Below, one piece after another: positions 43,635 through 53,496 of a stretch of DNA of 64,000 nt. The DNA is from Paenibacillus sedimenti (lineage in GTDB: Bacteria; Bacillota; Bacilli; Paenibacillales; NBRC-103111), in the NCBI RefSeq assembly GCF_014534655.1, contig NZ_JACVVD010000003.1, positions 496,001-560,000 of the forward strand, read 5' to 3'. Under the pieces are notes generated by a model that was not told where the DNA came from, made no database searches, and saw only the letters and a list, made by a program, of their open reading frames with translations. The translations under genes were made by a program, and so were the position numbers. Every line of letters starts with the position of its first letter. The stretch's first letter is position 1.

Positions 43635-45362
43635 TCATACCCTAGATTTCTTGTTTCGTGCCATGGCAAGCATTTCCCCTGCGTGGTGGAGCGTTGTTTC
43701 TGTAACTTCTACGCCGCCAAGCATGCGAGCCAATTCTTCGATTTGTCCGGATTCCGGTAAATCTTGCACGCGAGTAAACGTTCGCTCCTGATCTACTTCT
43801 TTACGAATGTAGAAATGTACGTCAGCGAAACTGGCCACTTGCGGCAAATGAGTAATTGAAAACACTTGGCAGCTCGCGGAGAGAGCGGACATTTTCTCCG
43901 CAATGGCTTGCGCCGCGCGGCCGCTTACCCCAGTATCGACTTCGTCAAACACTAGCACAGGAATCTGATCCGTACGGGCGAAAATCGTCTTCATCGCCAG
44001 CATGATACGCGAAAGTTCCCCACCGGAAGCGATTTTGCTTAAACCGCGAAGCGGTTCACCCGGGTTAGGCGCCATAAGGAACTCTACCTGATCGATCCCT
44101 TCCCGTGAGAAGCGTACCTTGTTTCCGTTGGCCTCAATGCCGCGCTCGTCGAGAATCTGCTCGACTTGGACACGGAACTGTGTACGTTCCATTTGCAGGT
44201 CACGCAGCTCAATTTCGATCTGTGCAGCAAGCTGTTGAGCAATCCCTTTGCGGATATTGGACAGATCGACTGCAGCAATTCCAAGTTGTTTCTCCTCTTT
44301 GGCAAGCTGATCTTCGAGCTTACGAATATGTTCATCTTTATTTTCGATAGTATCGACTTCTCTTTTGATTTTATCCAAATAAGCCAGCATCTCTTGAATG
44401 TTTTCTCCATATTTGCGTCGCAATGTTGAGATCGTATCGAGTCTTTGCTCAATAAAATCCAGGCGTGCCGGATTGAACTCGATCCCATCCCGGTAATCAC
44501 GGAGTTGATAAGCGGCATCTTCCAACTGATAGTAAGCAGATTGAGCTTGCTCTAATAGAGGGCTAAGCGTGCCTGGATCTAGCTGTACGATCTCTTGAAG
44601 CCGAGCTACCGCCTTATTGGCCGCATCCAGACCTCGGTTCGTCGCGTATAACAGATCGTAGGCTTCGGATGAGCTTTGGTACAGCTTCTCGGCGTTGGCG
44701 AGCTTTCGTTTCTCTTCGATTAATGCCTCGTCCTCCCCCACCTTCAGCTTGGCCGAAGAAAGCTCATCAATCTGAAATCGGTACAAGTCGAGCATCTGAA
44801 GTGCTTGCTTGCTTGTTTCCTGCAGCTCACGCAGATCCTTTTGCAATTTCATATAGGTATCGTAGGAAGTTTGGTAAGCTTTTTTAGCAGAGCGGATTTC
44901 AGCATCCGCAAACAGATCTAGTGAGTGAATGTGTTCTTCCACGTCAAGAAGCGATTGATGTTCATGCTGTCCATGAATATTAACAAGCCACTCGCCGGTT
45001 TCTCTAAGCATCGTCAGATTCACGAGCTGACCGTTAATCCTGCTGGAGCTTTTGCCTGATGCCGTTATTTCTCTGCGAATGAGCAGATGTTCGCCAGGAT
45101 CGGCTTCAATGCCGAGGCTTGTAAGCGTATGCCAAACCGGATGTAAAGCAGGTAAATCAAACATGGCTTCAATCTCTGCCTTATCGGCTCCATAACGTAC
45201 GAGATCGGATGAACCGCGTCCGCCGACAATCAGTGTCAACGCATCGATAATAATCGATTTCCCTGCACCGGTCTCACCCGTTAATACGTGAAAACCCGCT
45301 TTAAAACGAATATGTACATGTTCAATAACCGCCAAATTGCGGATAGAAAGTTCTGTGAGCAT
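43635..45362 (-). CDS. recN: DNA repair protein RecN
   Basis: An SMC-like ATPase that gathers DNA ends in double-strand break repair. The 575-aa protein has Walker A in LTGETGAGKSIIIDAL, long coiled coils (for example LQETSKQALQMLDLYRFQID; IEQRLDTISTLRRKYGEN), the signature LSRIMLAMK and Walker B in VLVFDEVDTGVSG. Usual length. It follows argR by 15 bp. Confidence 0.95.
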   Translation of the reverse strand: MLTELSIRNLAVIEHVHIRFKAGFHVLTGETGAGKSIIIDALTLIVGGRGSSDLVRYGADKAEIEAMFDLPALHPVWHTLTSLGIEADPGEHLLIRREITASGKSSSRINGQLVNLTMLRETGEWLVNIHGQHEHQSLLDVEEHIHSLDLFADAEIRSAKKAYQTSYDTYMKLQKDLRELQETSKQALQMLDLYRFQIDELSSAKLKVGEDEALIEEKRKLANAEKLYQSSSEAYDLLYATNRGLDAANKAVARLQEIVQLDPGTLSPLLEQAQSAYYQLEDAAYQLRDYRDGIEFNPARLDFIEQRLDTISTLRRKYGENIQEMLAYLDKIKREVDTIENKDEHIRKLEDQLAKEEKQLGIAAVDLSNIRKGIAQQLAAQIEIELRDLQMERTQFRVQVEQILDERGIEANGNKVRFSREGIDQVEFLMAPNPGEPLRGLSKIASGGELSRIMLAMKTIFARTDQIPVLVFDEVDTGVSGRAAQAIAEKMSALSASCQVFSITHLPQVASFADVHFYIRKEVDQERTFTRVQDLPESGQIEELARMLGGVEVTETTLHHAGEMLAMARNKKSRV

Positions 45363-45377
45363 GTGCGCCTCCCCGGC

Positions 45378-45827
45378 TTAGGATAGTAAAGACATAATTT
45401 GATTTACAAAAGCTTGGCTGTTATCCTTGCCGCGGCAAATAACCAAGATGGTGTCATCACCGCAAATCGTTCCCATCACTTCATTCCATTCCAGGTTATC
45501 GATCAAAATGCATATCGTGTTAGCCGTACCTGGCAAACATTTCATCACAACAAGATTGTCCGTATGATCAATACTTACAAAATGCTCGCTTAGCGCTCTG
45601 CGCAGTCTTTGCAACGGGTTAAAACGCTGGTCGGCCGGCATCGAGTATTTATATCTTCCATCATCAAGCGGAACTTTCATTAGATGAAGCTCTTTAATGT
45701 CTCGTGATACCGTCGCTTGAGTAACGTGAAAACCGGCAGCCCGAAGCGATTCCACAAGCTCATCCTGTGTCTCAATTTCGTTGTTCGTTATGATCTCTCT
45801 GATTTTCACATGTCGTTGACCTTTCAT
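45378..45827 (-). CDS. argR: Arginine repressor
   Basis: A 149-aa hexameric regulator of arginine synthesis and breakdown (AhrC/ArgR). The winged helix includes [17 protein letters not shown]; the oligomerisation and arginine-binding part includes [15 protein letters not shown]. The start follows AGAGGTGTAAGC. The gene starts right after an unknown membrane protein gene and precedes recN, as in Bacillus. Confidence 0.94.
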   Translation of the reverse strand: MKGQRHVKIREIITNNEIETQDELVESLRAAGFHVTQATVSRDIKELHLMKVPLDDGRYKYSMPADQRFNPLQRLRRALSEHFVSIDHTDNLVVMKCLPGTANTICILIDNLEWNEVMGTICGDDTILVICRGKDNSQAFVNQIMSLLS

Positions 45828-45829
45828 GC

Positions 45830-46282
45830 TTACACCTCTATATGAAACGTGATTTTTTTAATTTTACTCTGCCCCATGTCCACATAGAGCACCCCGGCGG
45901 CTTCCGGGTAAATAAGACTGTAAGGAAGGAGCATATCTCGAACAGAACTGCCAGTCATTTCTAACGGCTTTCGCTCTTTGGCCAGCTTGACGAGATACAA
46001 TTCTTCATTTCTCCGGACAAAATAGTCGATAAAAAGACGGCTTTCCAGCTGCTCGCTATCGCCTATGGTCATGGTGATGGGGATTTTCGTTTTGCCAGCC
46101 AGCACATCAAAGCCTGCACCCTCCAGAAGCTCCACCACATCATCCTCTGGGATCTCGGACTGCAACGGGATGCGGAACCTCTGTTTCATCGGTGTTTGAA
46201 GCCACTTCTTTAAGCGCCAAATGAGATAGCAAACAAAAACAATCAGGATTAGCAAAATGACTGTGACATCGCCTTTCTCCAT
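45830..46282 (-). CDS. Membrane-anchored hypothetical protein between tlyA and argR
   Basis: A 150-aa protein with one N-terminal helix ([19 protein letters not shown]), then a soluble domain: [20 protein letters not shown] and [23 protein letters not shown], which looks like a nuclease-fold or small alpha/beta domain. No family is recognised with confidence. The ATG at 46282 follows GAGGTGATGGAC. It ends 2 bp before argR, so the two are coupled; Bacillus lacks it here. Confidence 0.65.
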   Translation of the reverse strand: MEKGDVTVILLILIVFVCYLIWRLKKWLQTPMKQRFRIPLQSEIPEDDVVELLEGAGFDVLAGKTKIPITMTIGDSEQLESRLFIDYFVRRNEELYLVKLAKERKPLEMTGSSVRDMLLPYSLIYPEAAGVLYVDMGQSKIKKITFHIEV

Positions 46283-46339
46283 GTCCATCACCTCGCCATA
46301 GTATTCGCGGATTTACTCGAAAAATCCTTTTTTTCCAGC

Positions 46340-46388
46340 AAAAAACCCATCTCTGGGCCGCGGACAATCGCGGTCTCTAAGATGAGTT
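46340..46388 (-). terminator. Terminator after tlyA
   Basis: Minus strand: outer stem AACTCATCT / AGATGGGTT and inner stem ACCGCG / CGCGG, followed by TTTTTT. It begins at the tlyA stop. Confidence 0.8.
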
Positions 46389-47216
46389 TTATTTACCCTG
46401 CAATTTCTGGGCTTCTTTCACAGTTGCCGAAATTAGGGACTTCAAAGAACCTTCGGCAATAGGTGCTTCCTCGTTGCTGCAAGTCCAGTATGCTAGAAAT
46501 TCGATATTCCCCTCGCCGCCTGTTATCGGTGAATATGTGAGGCCTTTTAATGAAAAGCCTAGCTCCGCCGCGAAAGTAAGCACATTGGTTAGGACTTCTT
46601 CGTGAACGGCTGGCTCACGGACGACGCCTGACTTGCCGACCTTTTCCCGGCCAGCCTCGAATTGCGGCTTTATCAGTGCAACAACACTTCCTTGATGCTG
46701 GAAAATCTCCTTAAGCGGCGGCAAAATGATGCGAAGCGAAATAAAAGAAACGTCAATGGATGCAAAAGTAGGCCGTGGACCGTTCAAATCCTCCGCTTTC
46801 GTAAAGCGGAAGTTCGTCCGTTCCATCACGTTCACGCGCTCATGGTTACGCAGCGACCAATCCAGCTGATTATAGCCAACATCGATGGCGTATACATAGG
46901 AGGCGCCATTTTGCAAAGCGCAATCCGTAAATCCTCCTGTGGATGCACCGATATCCAGCATGACCGCCCCATCCAAATTGATATCAAACTGCTTGAGTGC
47001 TTTTTCCAGTTTGAGACCGCCTCTGCTTACATAAGGATGCAGTGCTCCTTTCACTTTCAATACTGCTTTTCGGCTAATCTTCGTTCCCGCCTTATCAACA
47101 GGCTCTTCATCAGCAAAAACAAGGCCTGCCATGATGGCGGCCTTTGCTTTTTCCCTGCTTTCGAAATATCCCTGCTCAAGGAGCAGTATATCTAAACGCT
47201 CTTTATCTGATGCCAT
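46389..47216 (-). CDS. tlyA: TlyA-family rRNA 2'-O-methyltransferase (YqxC)
   Basis: A 275-aa protein with an N-terminal S4 RNA-binding domain (RLDILLLEQGYFESREKAKAAIMAG) and an FtsJ-like SAM-binding domain (VMLDIGASTGGFTDCALQNGA). Homologues methylate rRNA; some are called haemolysins by tradition only. The ATG at 47216 is chosen; the frame continues upstream to a TTG at 47258 only through a repeat terminus. Place after dxs matches Bacillus yqxC. Confidence 0.88.
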   Translation of the reverse strand: MASDKERLDILLLEQGYFESREKAKAAIMAGLVFADEEPVDKAGTKISRKAVLKVKGALHPYVSRGGLKLEKALKQFDINLDGAVMLDIGASTGGFTDCALQNGASYVYAIDVGYNQLDWSLRNHERVNVMERTNFRFTKAEDLNGPRPTFASIDVSFISLRIILPPLKEIFQHQGSVVALIKPQFEAGREKVGKSGVVREPAVHEEVLTNVLTFAAELGFSLKGLTYSPITGGEGNIEFLAYWTCSNEEAPIAEGSLKSLISATVKEAQKLQGK

Positions 47217-47237
47217 TATGTTCGTTTTTGCTCCTAT

Positions 47238-47256
47238 CAAAGTGGGCTTTTTAAAC
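47238..47256. repeat. Solo terminus of the MITE-like family between dxs and tlyA
   Basis: On the minus strand GTTTAAAAAGCCCACTTTGA, which differs by one base from the end of the element at 9903 (GTTTAAAAAGTCCACTTTGA). No second terminus or interior was found nearby. Confidence 0.6.
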
Positions 47257-47263
47257 AACCTTA

Positions 47264-49153
47264 TTAAGCGCGTTGGCGTTTGCGGGGCATTAGTTTTTTT
47301 ACTTCGGCAATCAAGTTCTGCATAGTCAGTCCGACTTCCTCACGCTGCTCCGACACTGATCCGTGTTCGACGAAGTAGTCAGGAACGCCCAGTACTTTAA
47401 CAGGCAGCCCAATGATGCCTTTCCCTGCGAAAAACTCCATGACGGCGCTCCCTAATCCGCCTTGGATAGAACCTTCTTCCATGGTGATAATAGGCGTCGA
47501 ATCGTTCGCCAGCTGCAGCAAGTAAGCTTCGTCAAGCGGTTTAATGAATCGCGCGTTGACAACACGGAGGTTGATGCCTTCCTTGGCAAGCTGTTCTGCA
47601 GCTGTTTCGGCGACTTGAATCATTGGGCCAACAGCAAGTACGGCTGCGTAATCGCCTTCCCGAACAGTTTCCCAAGTACCGATTGGTATCGCCTTTGGCG
47701 GCAAGTCAATACTCGCGCCTGTTCCATTGATACGAGGATAGCGATATGCAATGGGTCCATCGTTATACTCAAGCGCAGTCTGCATCATATCACGCAGCTC
47801 ACGCTCATCCTTCGGCATCATCAGCACCATGTTCGGCAGGGTGCGCAGGAAAGCGATATCGTAGACGCCTTGATGCGTCTCGCCGTCAGGGCCTACGAAG
47901 CCGGCGCGGTCAATAGCAAATGTGACATTCAGCTTCGGACGGCAAATGTCATGGACGACCTGATCGTACGCTCTTTGCAGGAAAGTCGAGTAAACTGCAA
48001 ATATCGGTTTCATTCCTTCGGTGGCAAGACCAGCGCAAAGCGTAGCGGCATGCTGCTCGGCAATCCCAACGTCAATCATCCGGGTCGGGAATTGCTTAGC
48101 GAATTTCAACAAGCCTGAACCGCCAGGCATCGCAGGGGTTACCGCGATAATTCTTGAATCCTTTTCCCCGAGCTCGATCAACGTATTGCCAAACACTTCC
48201 GTATACATCGGCGGTTGTCCGACCGGTTTCAGTACTTGGCCGGATTCAATCTTGTAAGGCCCAAGTCCGTGCCAAGTGTGCGAATCCTTCTCCGCAGGCG
48301 TATAGCCCTTACCCTTTGTCGTGACGACATGCACAAGCACAGGTCCGTTTACCTTCTCCGCTTGTTTGAGGGTATCCATCAGTACTGGCAGGTTATGTCC
48401 GTCTACCGGACCGATATAAGTAAAGCCCAGCTCTTCAAACCAGACTCCATTCAGCACAAAATATTTGAGACTGTCCTTCAGCTTCTCCGCAGTTTTGGCC
48501 AGCGTTCCGCCGATGGCAGGAATTTTCTTCAGTAAGTGTTCCACTTCTTCTTTAGCTTTCAAATAATGACGATCCGAACGAATTTTGCTTAAATAATTAT
48601 GAATCGCCCCGACATTAGGCGCAATGGACATTTCGTTGTCATTCAGAATGACCATAATATTTTTCTTTTCATGACCGATATGATTCATCGCTTCCAACGC
48701 CATACCGCCTGTAATTGAGCCATCTCCAATGATCGCGATAACCTTGTTATGTTCGCCTTTCAAGTCGCGCGCCAAAGCCATTCCCATTGCAGCAGAAAGT
48801 GAAGTGCTGCTGTGACCGGCTTCCCAGACGTCATGTTCACTTTCGGAACGTTTTACAAATCCGCATAGCCCTTTGTATTTTCGCAGCGTATCGAATTTGT
48901 CTTTGCGGCCTGTCAATATTTTGTGAACGTAAGCTTGGTGTCCCACGTCAAAAATCAATTTATCATACGGGCTGTGGAACAGAGTATGCAAAGCGAGAGT
49001 GAGCTCAACCACTCCTAAGTTTGGCGCAAGGTGTCCGCCTGTGACAGATAGCTTTTCAATCAGAAATTGACGGATTTCACCGGCCAACGTCTCAAGCTCT
49101 GTCAAGGATAAACGCTTCAAGTCCTCAGGCTGATTGATATGTTCGAGCAGCAC
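47264..49153 (-). CDS. dxs: 1-deoxy-D-xylulose-5-phosphate synthase
   Basis: First step of the MEP isoprenoid pathway: pyruvate plus glyceraldehyde-3-phosphate. The 629-aa protein has [16 protein letters not shown], the thiamine diphosphate motif [16 protein letters not shown], and [18 protein letters not shown]. It starts with GTG at 49153 behind GAGGAAACAAGC. It is downstream of ispA, so the gene pair links precursor and prenyl diphosphate synthesis. Confidence 0.96.
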   Translation of the reverse strand: MLLEHINQPEDLKRLSLTELETLAGEIRQFLIEKLSVTGGHLAPNLGVVELTLALHTLFHSPYDKLIFDVGHQAYVHKILTGRKDKFDTLRKYKGLCGFVKRSESEHDVWEAGHSSTSLSAAMGMALARDLKGEHNKVIAIIGDGSITGGMALEAMNHIGHEKKNIMVILNDNEMSIAPNVGAIHNYLSKIRSDRHYLKAKEEVEHLLKKIPAIGGTLAKTAEKLKDSLKYFVLNGVWFEELGFTYIGPVDGHNLPVLMDTLKQAEKVNGPVLVHVVTTKGKGYTPAEKDSHTWHGLGPYKIESGQVLKPVGQPPMYTEVFGNTLIELGEKDSRIIAVTPAMPGGSGLLKFAKQFPTRMIDVGIAEQHAATLCAGLATEGMKPIFAVYSTFLQRAYDQVVHDICRPKLNVTFAIDRAGFVGPDGETHQGVYDIAFLRTLPNMVLMMPKDERELRDMMQTALEYNDGPIAYRYPRINGTGASIDLPPKAIPIGTWETVREGDYAAVLAVGPMIQVAETAAEQLAKEGINLRVVNARFIKPLDEAYLLQLANDSTPIITMEEGSIQGGLGSAVMEFFAGKGIIGLPVKVLGVPDYFVEHGSVSEQREEVGLTMQNLIAEVKKLMPRKRQRA

Positions 49154-49265
49154 GCTTGTTTCCTCACTTTCAATGTGAAAATGCTAAGATTACACCATTA
49201 TAACATAAATTTGGGGACTGCATGTAAAACTGGCGAAAAGCTGATGATTTGGATAAAGAAAAAAA

Positions 49266-50171
49266 TTAATGATCTCTTTTCATCAGATAATCTGCCAGCT
49301 GCAGCAATCTCTCCGGATGGACTAGATTGGCTTGCAACAACGCTTCCTTACCTTGACTCGTCAATTCTCTAACTTTCTTTTCTGAGGCTTCCATGCCAAT
49401 GAAATAGGGGTAGGTGACCTTTTGTTGCTTCTCGTCGCTCTTCACCGGCTTGCCCAGCTTCGCCTCATCCCCGATAATATCCAAAATATCATCTTGAATT
49501 TGAAAAGCGAGCCCAATGGCATGACCGAATTGACTAAGCGCCTGAAGTTGAGCATGAGATGCACCTGCGATATGAGCTCCGGCACGTAAAGAAAACACAA
49601 TTAAATCGCTCGTCTTATGCGAGTGAATGTATTCGAGTTCCTCAAGCTTCGTGATCCCCTGCTCTCCGAGCATATCGGCTGCTTGTCCTCCAACCATACC
49701 TCGTGCACCTGCATAAGCAGAAAGCTCTTCGGTAATGGCCAATACGCGTTCAGCAGGTATTCCGTGCACTTTATGCGCTTGGGAGATGCTGTAGAACGCA
49801 TGGGTCAACAGCGCATCGCCCGCCAAAATCGCCATCGCTTCCCCATAAACCTTATGATTGGTCAGCTTGCCTCTGCGGTAGTCGTCGTTATCCATGGCCG
49901 GTAAATCATCATGGATCAAAGAATATGTATGCACCATTTCAATCGCACAAGCGACAGGAAGTGCCGCTTCCTTTGTACCGCCTAGCGATTCAGCGGCAGC
50001 AAGAACCAAGATAGGACGCAAACGTTTGCCTCCTGCCATGAGCGAATAATTCATGGATTCTCGTAATGGAAGAGGAATCTGCCATGCCGGTGGCAACGAT
50101 TGCGTTAAAGCCGATTCCACTATTTCTGTATTTGAAGTTATGTATTCGCCAATCATGTTCGTCTTATTCAA
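49266..50171 (-). CDS. ispA: Farnesyl (polyprenyl) diphosphate synthase
   Basis: A 301-aa prenyltransferase. The two Asp-rich motifs are YSLIHDDLPAMDNDDYRRGK and FQIQDDILDIIGD; GGKRLRPILVL is the substrate-binding stretch near the N terminus. Short-chain length is suggested by the family but not proven. It probably starts with TTG at 50171, since AAGGGGAATTAGG lies before it while the ATG 15 bases later has no site. This start is 1 bp after the xseB stop. Confidence 0.93.
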   Translation of the reverse strand: MNKTNMIGEYITSNTEIVESALTQSLPPAWQIPLPLRESMNYSLMAGGKRLRPILVLAAAESLGGTKEAALPVACAIEMVHTYSLIHDDLPAMDNDDYRRGKLTNHKVYGEAMAILAGDALLTHAFYSISQAHKVHGIPAERVLAITEELSAYAGARGMVGGQAADMLGEQGITKLEELEYIHSHKTSDLIVFSLRAGAHIAGASHAQLQALSQFGHAIGLAFQIQDDILDIIGDEAKLGKPVKSDEKQQKVTYPYFIGMEASEKKVRELTSQGKEALLQANLVHPERLLQLADYLMKRDH

Positions 50172-50172
50172 C

Positions 50173-50427
50173 CTAATTCCCCTTATCTTCCAAGGCCGGC
50201 TGGAAAGGCTTCCGATTTACAACGCCCGCTTCCCCCTCAACCAGCATTTCAATTTTTTTCTCGACCTGTTCGAGCTTCACGCCGCACAGATGGGATAGTC
50301 GAACCCCTTCCTGGTAAAGCTCAATGGCCTTTTCCAAAGGAACATCGCCGCTTTCCAGCTGAGAAACGATACGTTCCAGCTGTTCAATGGCGAGCTCGAA
50401 GCTAATTTCGGTTTCACTATTTGACAT
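50173..50427 (-). CDS. xseB: Exodeoxyribonuclease VII small subunit
   Basis: An 84-aa coiled-coil protein with the family pattern FELAIEQLERIVSQLESGDV and PLEKAIELYQEGVRLSHLC. It assembles with XseA. The ATG at 50427 follows GGAGGAGAACAAGG and overlaps the xseA end by 11 bp. Confidence 0.94.
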   Translation of the reverse strand: MSNSETEISFELAIEQLERIVSQLESGDVPLEKAIELYQEGVRLSHLCGVKLEQVEKKIEMLVEGEAGVVNRKPFQPALEDKGN

Positions 50428-51784
50428 CCTTGTTCTCCTCCATCCCCCATACATGACAATCCAACCTGCCGTCTTTCAGTCGAATCTTTACGACATCCCC
50501 GATTTGCACCTGTTCAACGGAACGGATGAGCTTCTGCTCCTGTTCGTCGTACGCCAAGCTGTAGCCGCGCTGCATGACTTTCAGCGGGCTGAGCGCGTCC
50601 AAATGGCGGACGCTGGACTGCCACTCCTGCTTCTTGCCGCGCAGGAGTGACTGCATGGCTGTGAGCAGTTGCCGGCTCCCGGCATCCAATCGGCGCTTCG
50701 CGAATACGGCCTGCTCTTTCGGGTTGAAGCTGGATAAGCTGCGTTCCAGCTTCATATGCCGCTCGGCAGCTCGCGACAGCCGCTGCCGCATCCGGTAACC
50801 GAGCTGCTCCGCCAGCCGGTCGAGCCTTTCCGCAGGCTGCATGAGCAGCTGCCTGCGGGGGTTCGTCAGGAACGGGGAGCGCTTCGCGCGCTCCAGCCTT
50901 TCCTGCTTGCGGCGCAGCTGCTGGAGCAGCCCGTAGTGCAGCCTCTGCGCTTGCTGCGACAGCTGCTGCTTCAGCTCGAGGTGGTGCGGCACCGCTAGCT
51001 CGGCCGCCGCCGTTGGCGTCGGCGCCCTTAGATCGGCGACGAAGTCAGCGATCGTGAAGTCCGTCTCGTGGCCGACGGCCGAGATGACGGGAATCGCGGA
51101 GCCGGCGATGCTCCGCGCAACCGCTTCCTCGTTGAATGCCCACAGCTCCTCGAGCGAGCCGCCGCCGCGGCCGACGATGAGCACATCGGCTTCACCGAGC
51201 CGATTCATCGCTTCGATCGCTTTGACGATCGAAGGCGCCGCTTGCGCCCCCTGTACCAGCACCGGGTACAGGAGGATCGGAACCGACGGGAAGCGCCGCT
51301 GCAGCGTGATGATGACATCACGTACAGCTGCCCCCGTCGGAGACGTGATCACGCCGATCGCGCGCGGAAACCGGGGAATCGGTTTCTTGCGCTCCGCCGC
51401 GAACAACCCTTCGCCTTCGAGCTTCTTCTTGAGCTGCTCGAACGCCAGATACAGACTGCCAATGCCGTCCGGCTGCATAGCCGTCACATAAAATTGATAG
51501 GCGCCGTCACGCTCATATACGGAAATGTTGCCGCGAGCGATGACTCGCGTTCCTTCCTTCGGCATAAATCCGAGCCGCTGGTTTTGTGAAGCGAACATGA
51601 TGCTTTTCAGCCTGCCGTCCGCATCCTTCAGCGTAAAGTACATATGACCGCTGGAATGGTGGGTGAAATTCGATATTTCACCGCGTACCCATACATCTTG
51701 AAGACGGTTGTCGCCTTCCAGCATCATTTTGATATAACGGTTCAAATCCTTTACGGATAAGATCTTCGTCTCATTTTTCGCCAT
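50417..51784 (-). CDS. xseA: Exodeoxyribonuclease VII large subunit
   Basis: Catalytic subunit that degrades single-stranded DNA from both ends. The 455-aa protein has an N-terminal OB fold (LQDVWVRGEISNFTHHSSGHMYFTLKD), the catalytic block RFPRAIGVITSPTGAAVRD, LIVGRGGGSLEELWAFN and SAVGHETDFTIADFVADLRAPTP region, and a long helical C-terminal part. From about 50570 to 51560 the gene is very GC-rich, which creates long antisense frames that are not genes. Confidence 0.95.
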   Translation of the reverse strand: MAKNETKILSVKDLNRYIKMMLEGDNRLQDVWVRGEISNFTHHSSGHMYFTLKDADGRLKSIMFASQNQRLGFMPKEGTRVIARGNISVYERDGAYQFYVTAMQPDGIGSLYLAFEQLKKKLEGEGLFAAERKKPIPRFPRAIGVITSPTGAAVRDVIITLQRRFPSVPILLYPVLVQGAQAAPSIVKAIEAMNRLGEADVLIVGRGGGSLEELWAFNEEAVARSIAGSAIPVISAVGHETDFTIADFVADLRAPTPTAAAELAVPHHLELKQQLSQQAQRLHYGLLQQLRRKQERLERAKRSPFLTNPRRQLLMQPAERLDRLAEQLGYRMRQRLSRAAERHMKLERSLSSFNPKEQAVFAKRRLDAGSRQLLTAMQSLLRGKKQEWQSSVRHLDALSPLKVMQRGYSLAYDEQEQKLIRSVEQVQIGDVVKIRLKDGRLDCHVWGMEENKDVK

Positions 51785-51792
51785 ACTTCGGG

Positions 51793-52659
51793 TTACACGC
51801 TCACTTGAGATTTCGAAGCGCGGTAAGCCGCATCAACGGTATTACGGAGAAGCATCGTAATGGTCATCGGTCCTACGCAACCAGGCACTGGTGTAATCGC
51901 GCTCGCGATTTCTTTCACGGCTTCGAAATCTACATCTCCAGTCAGTTTGCCATCAGCAGGACGGTTCATGCCAACGTCGATAACAACTGCACCGGGTTTC
52001 ACGTGATGCGCTTTTATCAAATGGGCTTTACCTACAGCTACGACAAGAATGTCCGCTTGTTTCGTAATCTCTTCCATATTCGGCGTGCGGGAATGGACGA
52101 CGGATACGGTTGCGTTCTCTCTGAGCAGCAGCATCGCCATCGGCTTACCGACAATATTACTTCTTCCTACTACTACCGCATGCTTACCGGCAATCTCTAC
52201 GCCTGTTCGTTTCAATATTTCAATAACGCCATGAGGTGTGCAAGGTTTCATCCCGTCTTTGCCAATCATCAGATTACCGACATTCACCGGATGGAAGCAG
52301 TCCACGTCTTTGGCTGGATCGATTTCATCCACAACCGCTTCTTCATCAATGTGTTTTGGCAGCGGGGACTGAACAAGGATCCCGTTAATACGGCTGTCAG
52401 CATTAAATTTATGGATAAGTGCGATCAATTCTTGCTGCGTTGTGCTCTCCGGCAGGCGATGTACCTCTGAATAGATACCAACATCATCGCAAGATTTGGC
52501 CTTATTTCTTACATAAACCTGGGAAGCAGGATCTTCTCCCACGATGACAACAACGAGGCCGGGCTGATGGCCTGCTGCCGTAAGCTCAGCGACCTCCGAT
52601 TTAATTTCCTCGCGTATCGAGCTAACTAGCTCTTTACCATTAATGACTTGTCCGGACAT
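51793..52659 (-). CDS. folD: Methylenetetrahydrofolate dehydrogenase/cyclohydrolase
   Basis: Bifunctional one-carbon enzyme of 288 aa. Motifs include VGEDPASQVYVRNKAKSCDD (catalytic Lys), LVQSPLPKHIDE, VVGRSNIVGKPMAMLLL and the C-terminal TPVPGCVGPMTITMLL. The last is usually PGGVGPMT; Cys replaces the second Gly here. It lies between nusB and xseA as in Bacillus. Confidence 0.95.
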   Translation of the reverse strand: MSGQVINGKELVSSIREEIKSEVAELTAAGHQPGLVVVIVGEDPASQVYVRNKAKSCDDVGIYSEVHRLPESTTQQELIALIHKFNADSRINGILVQSPLPKHIDEEAVVDEIDPAKDVDCFHPVNVGNLMIGKDGMKPCTPHGVIEILKRTGVEIAGKHAVVVGRSNIVGKPMAMLLLRENATVSVVHSRTPNMEEITKQADILVVAVGKAHLIKAHHVKPGAVVIDVGMNRPADGKLTGDVDFEAVKEIASAITPVPGCVGPMTITMLLRNTVDAAYRASKSQVSV

Positions 52660-52703
52660 GTTGATTCCTCCTAAGCGTATTCGTAAAAAATTGCAACGGT
52701 TTA

Positions 52704-53171
52704 CTACGGGTTTTCCGTCTGCAAAGCTTTGCTTTTCAATTCGTCCAATTCTTTAATCATCTTCCCGAGAACCCCGTTGACGAACTTCCCTGACTCATCA
52801 CTTCCAAAATGTTTCGCCAAATCAATCGCTTCATTTACGACAACTTTCGGCGGGGTATCTTCCCGATACAGCAATTCATACACAGCCAAACGCAGCACTT
52901 CGCGGTCAATTCTGGAGAGTCTGTCCATTTGCCAGCCCTTCAAATACTCTTCCAGCAGCTCATCGATCCTGACTTTATTGTTATATGTTCCTTCGACCAA
53001 TTCATAAATGAAAGCAGGTGATATCTTCTCAGACGGAACATCAAGCTGCGCTTCATTATCGTTCTCCGCTTCATGAATCGCGCTTTGTACGGCCTCTTTG
53101 GGAGAAGCTTCATTCATTTGAATCTGATATAAACTCTGTAAAGCAATTTCTCGTGCAACTCTGCGCTTCAT
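52704..53171 (-). CDS. nusB: Transcription antitermination factor NusB
   Basis: A 155-aa all-helical protein that binds boxA RNA with NusE in rRNA antitermination. It starts RRVAREIALQSLYQIQMNE, with YELLYREDTPPKVVVNEAIDLAKHFG and FVNGVLGKM near the end, all typical. It is the third gene after the Asp23/AmaP/DUF2273 group. Confidence 0.94.
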   Translation of the reverse strand: MKRRVAREIALQSLYQIQMNEASPKEAVQSAIHEAENDNEAQLDVPSEKISPAFIYELVEGTYNNKVRIDELLEEYLKGWQMDRLSRIDREVLRLAVYELLYREDTPPKVVVNEAIDLAKHFGSDESGKFVNGVLGKMIKELDELKSKALQTENP

Positions 53172-53220
53172 TGATAGCCCAACTTTCCTTTTCTACTAGT
53201 ATACGTCATCTTTCATCGAT

Positions 53221-53258
53221 TCCAAACAAAAAAATCCAAGGAACTACCCAAGGATTTT
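53221..53258 (-). terminator. Possible terminator after the DUF2273 gene
   Basis: Minus strand: AAATCC ... GGATTT with a loose inner pairing, followed by TTTTTTTG. It begins at the DUF2273 stop. Confidence 0.6.
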
Positions 53259-53484
53259 AGCGGAACATTCTCCATTTTTGCGTGAGATAACGCCAAATGT
53301 CTTCCAGCAGCACGAAGCTTTCCTTGCGATCCAGCTTGTTGCCGACATACAAACCTACAAGGACAATGAATGCAAAGATCAACATGTCCCAGAATCCGAA
53401 AAACAAATAAATGATGCCGAAGAAAACGCCTGCTGCCACTCCGATCACTTTGCCCCTATGCTGCTCCCACAGCTCATTCCACAT
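53257..53484 (-). CDS. DUF2273 small membrane protein (Asp23/AmaP partner)
   Basis: A 75-aa protein with two close helices (VIGVAAGVFFGIIYLFFGFWDM and LIFAFIVLVGLYVGNKL), the usual DUF2273 pattern. It follows amaP by 12 bp; AGAGGTGAACCCAC precedes the start. In related bacteria it is encoded with AmaP and Asp23, which form a membrane-associated envelope stress module. Confidence 0.88.
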   Translation of the reverse strand: MWNELWEQHRGKVIGVAAGVFFGIIYLFFGFWDMLIFAFIVLVGLYVGNKLDRKESFVLLEDIWRYLTQKWRMFR

Positions 53485-53496
53485 GTGGGTTCACCT

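Noticed and set aside
51054..51589. Two overlapping plus-strand frames opposite xseA
   Set aside because: Artefacts of high GC; no family similarity and no start signals.
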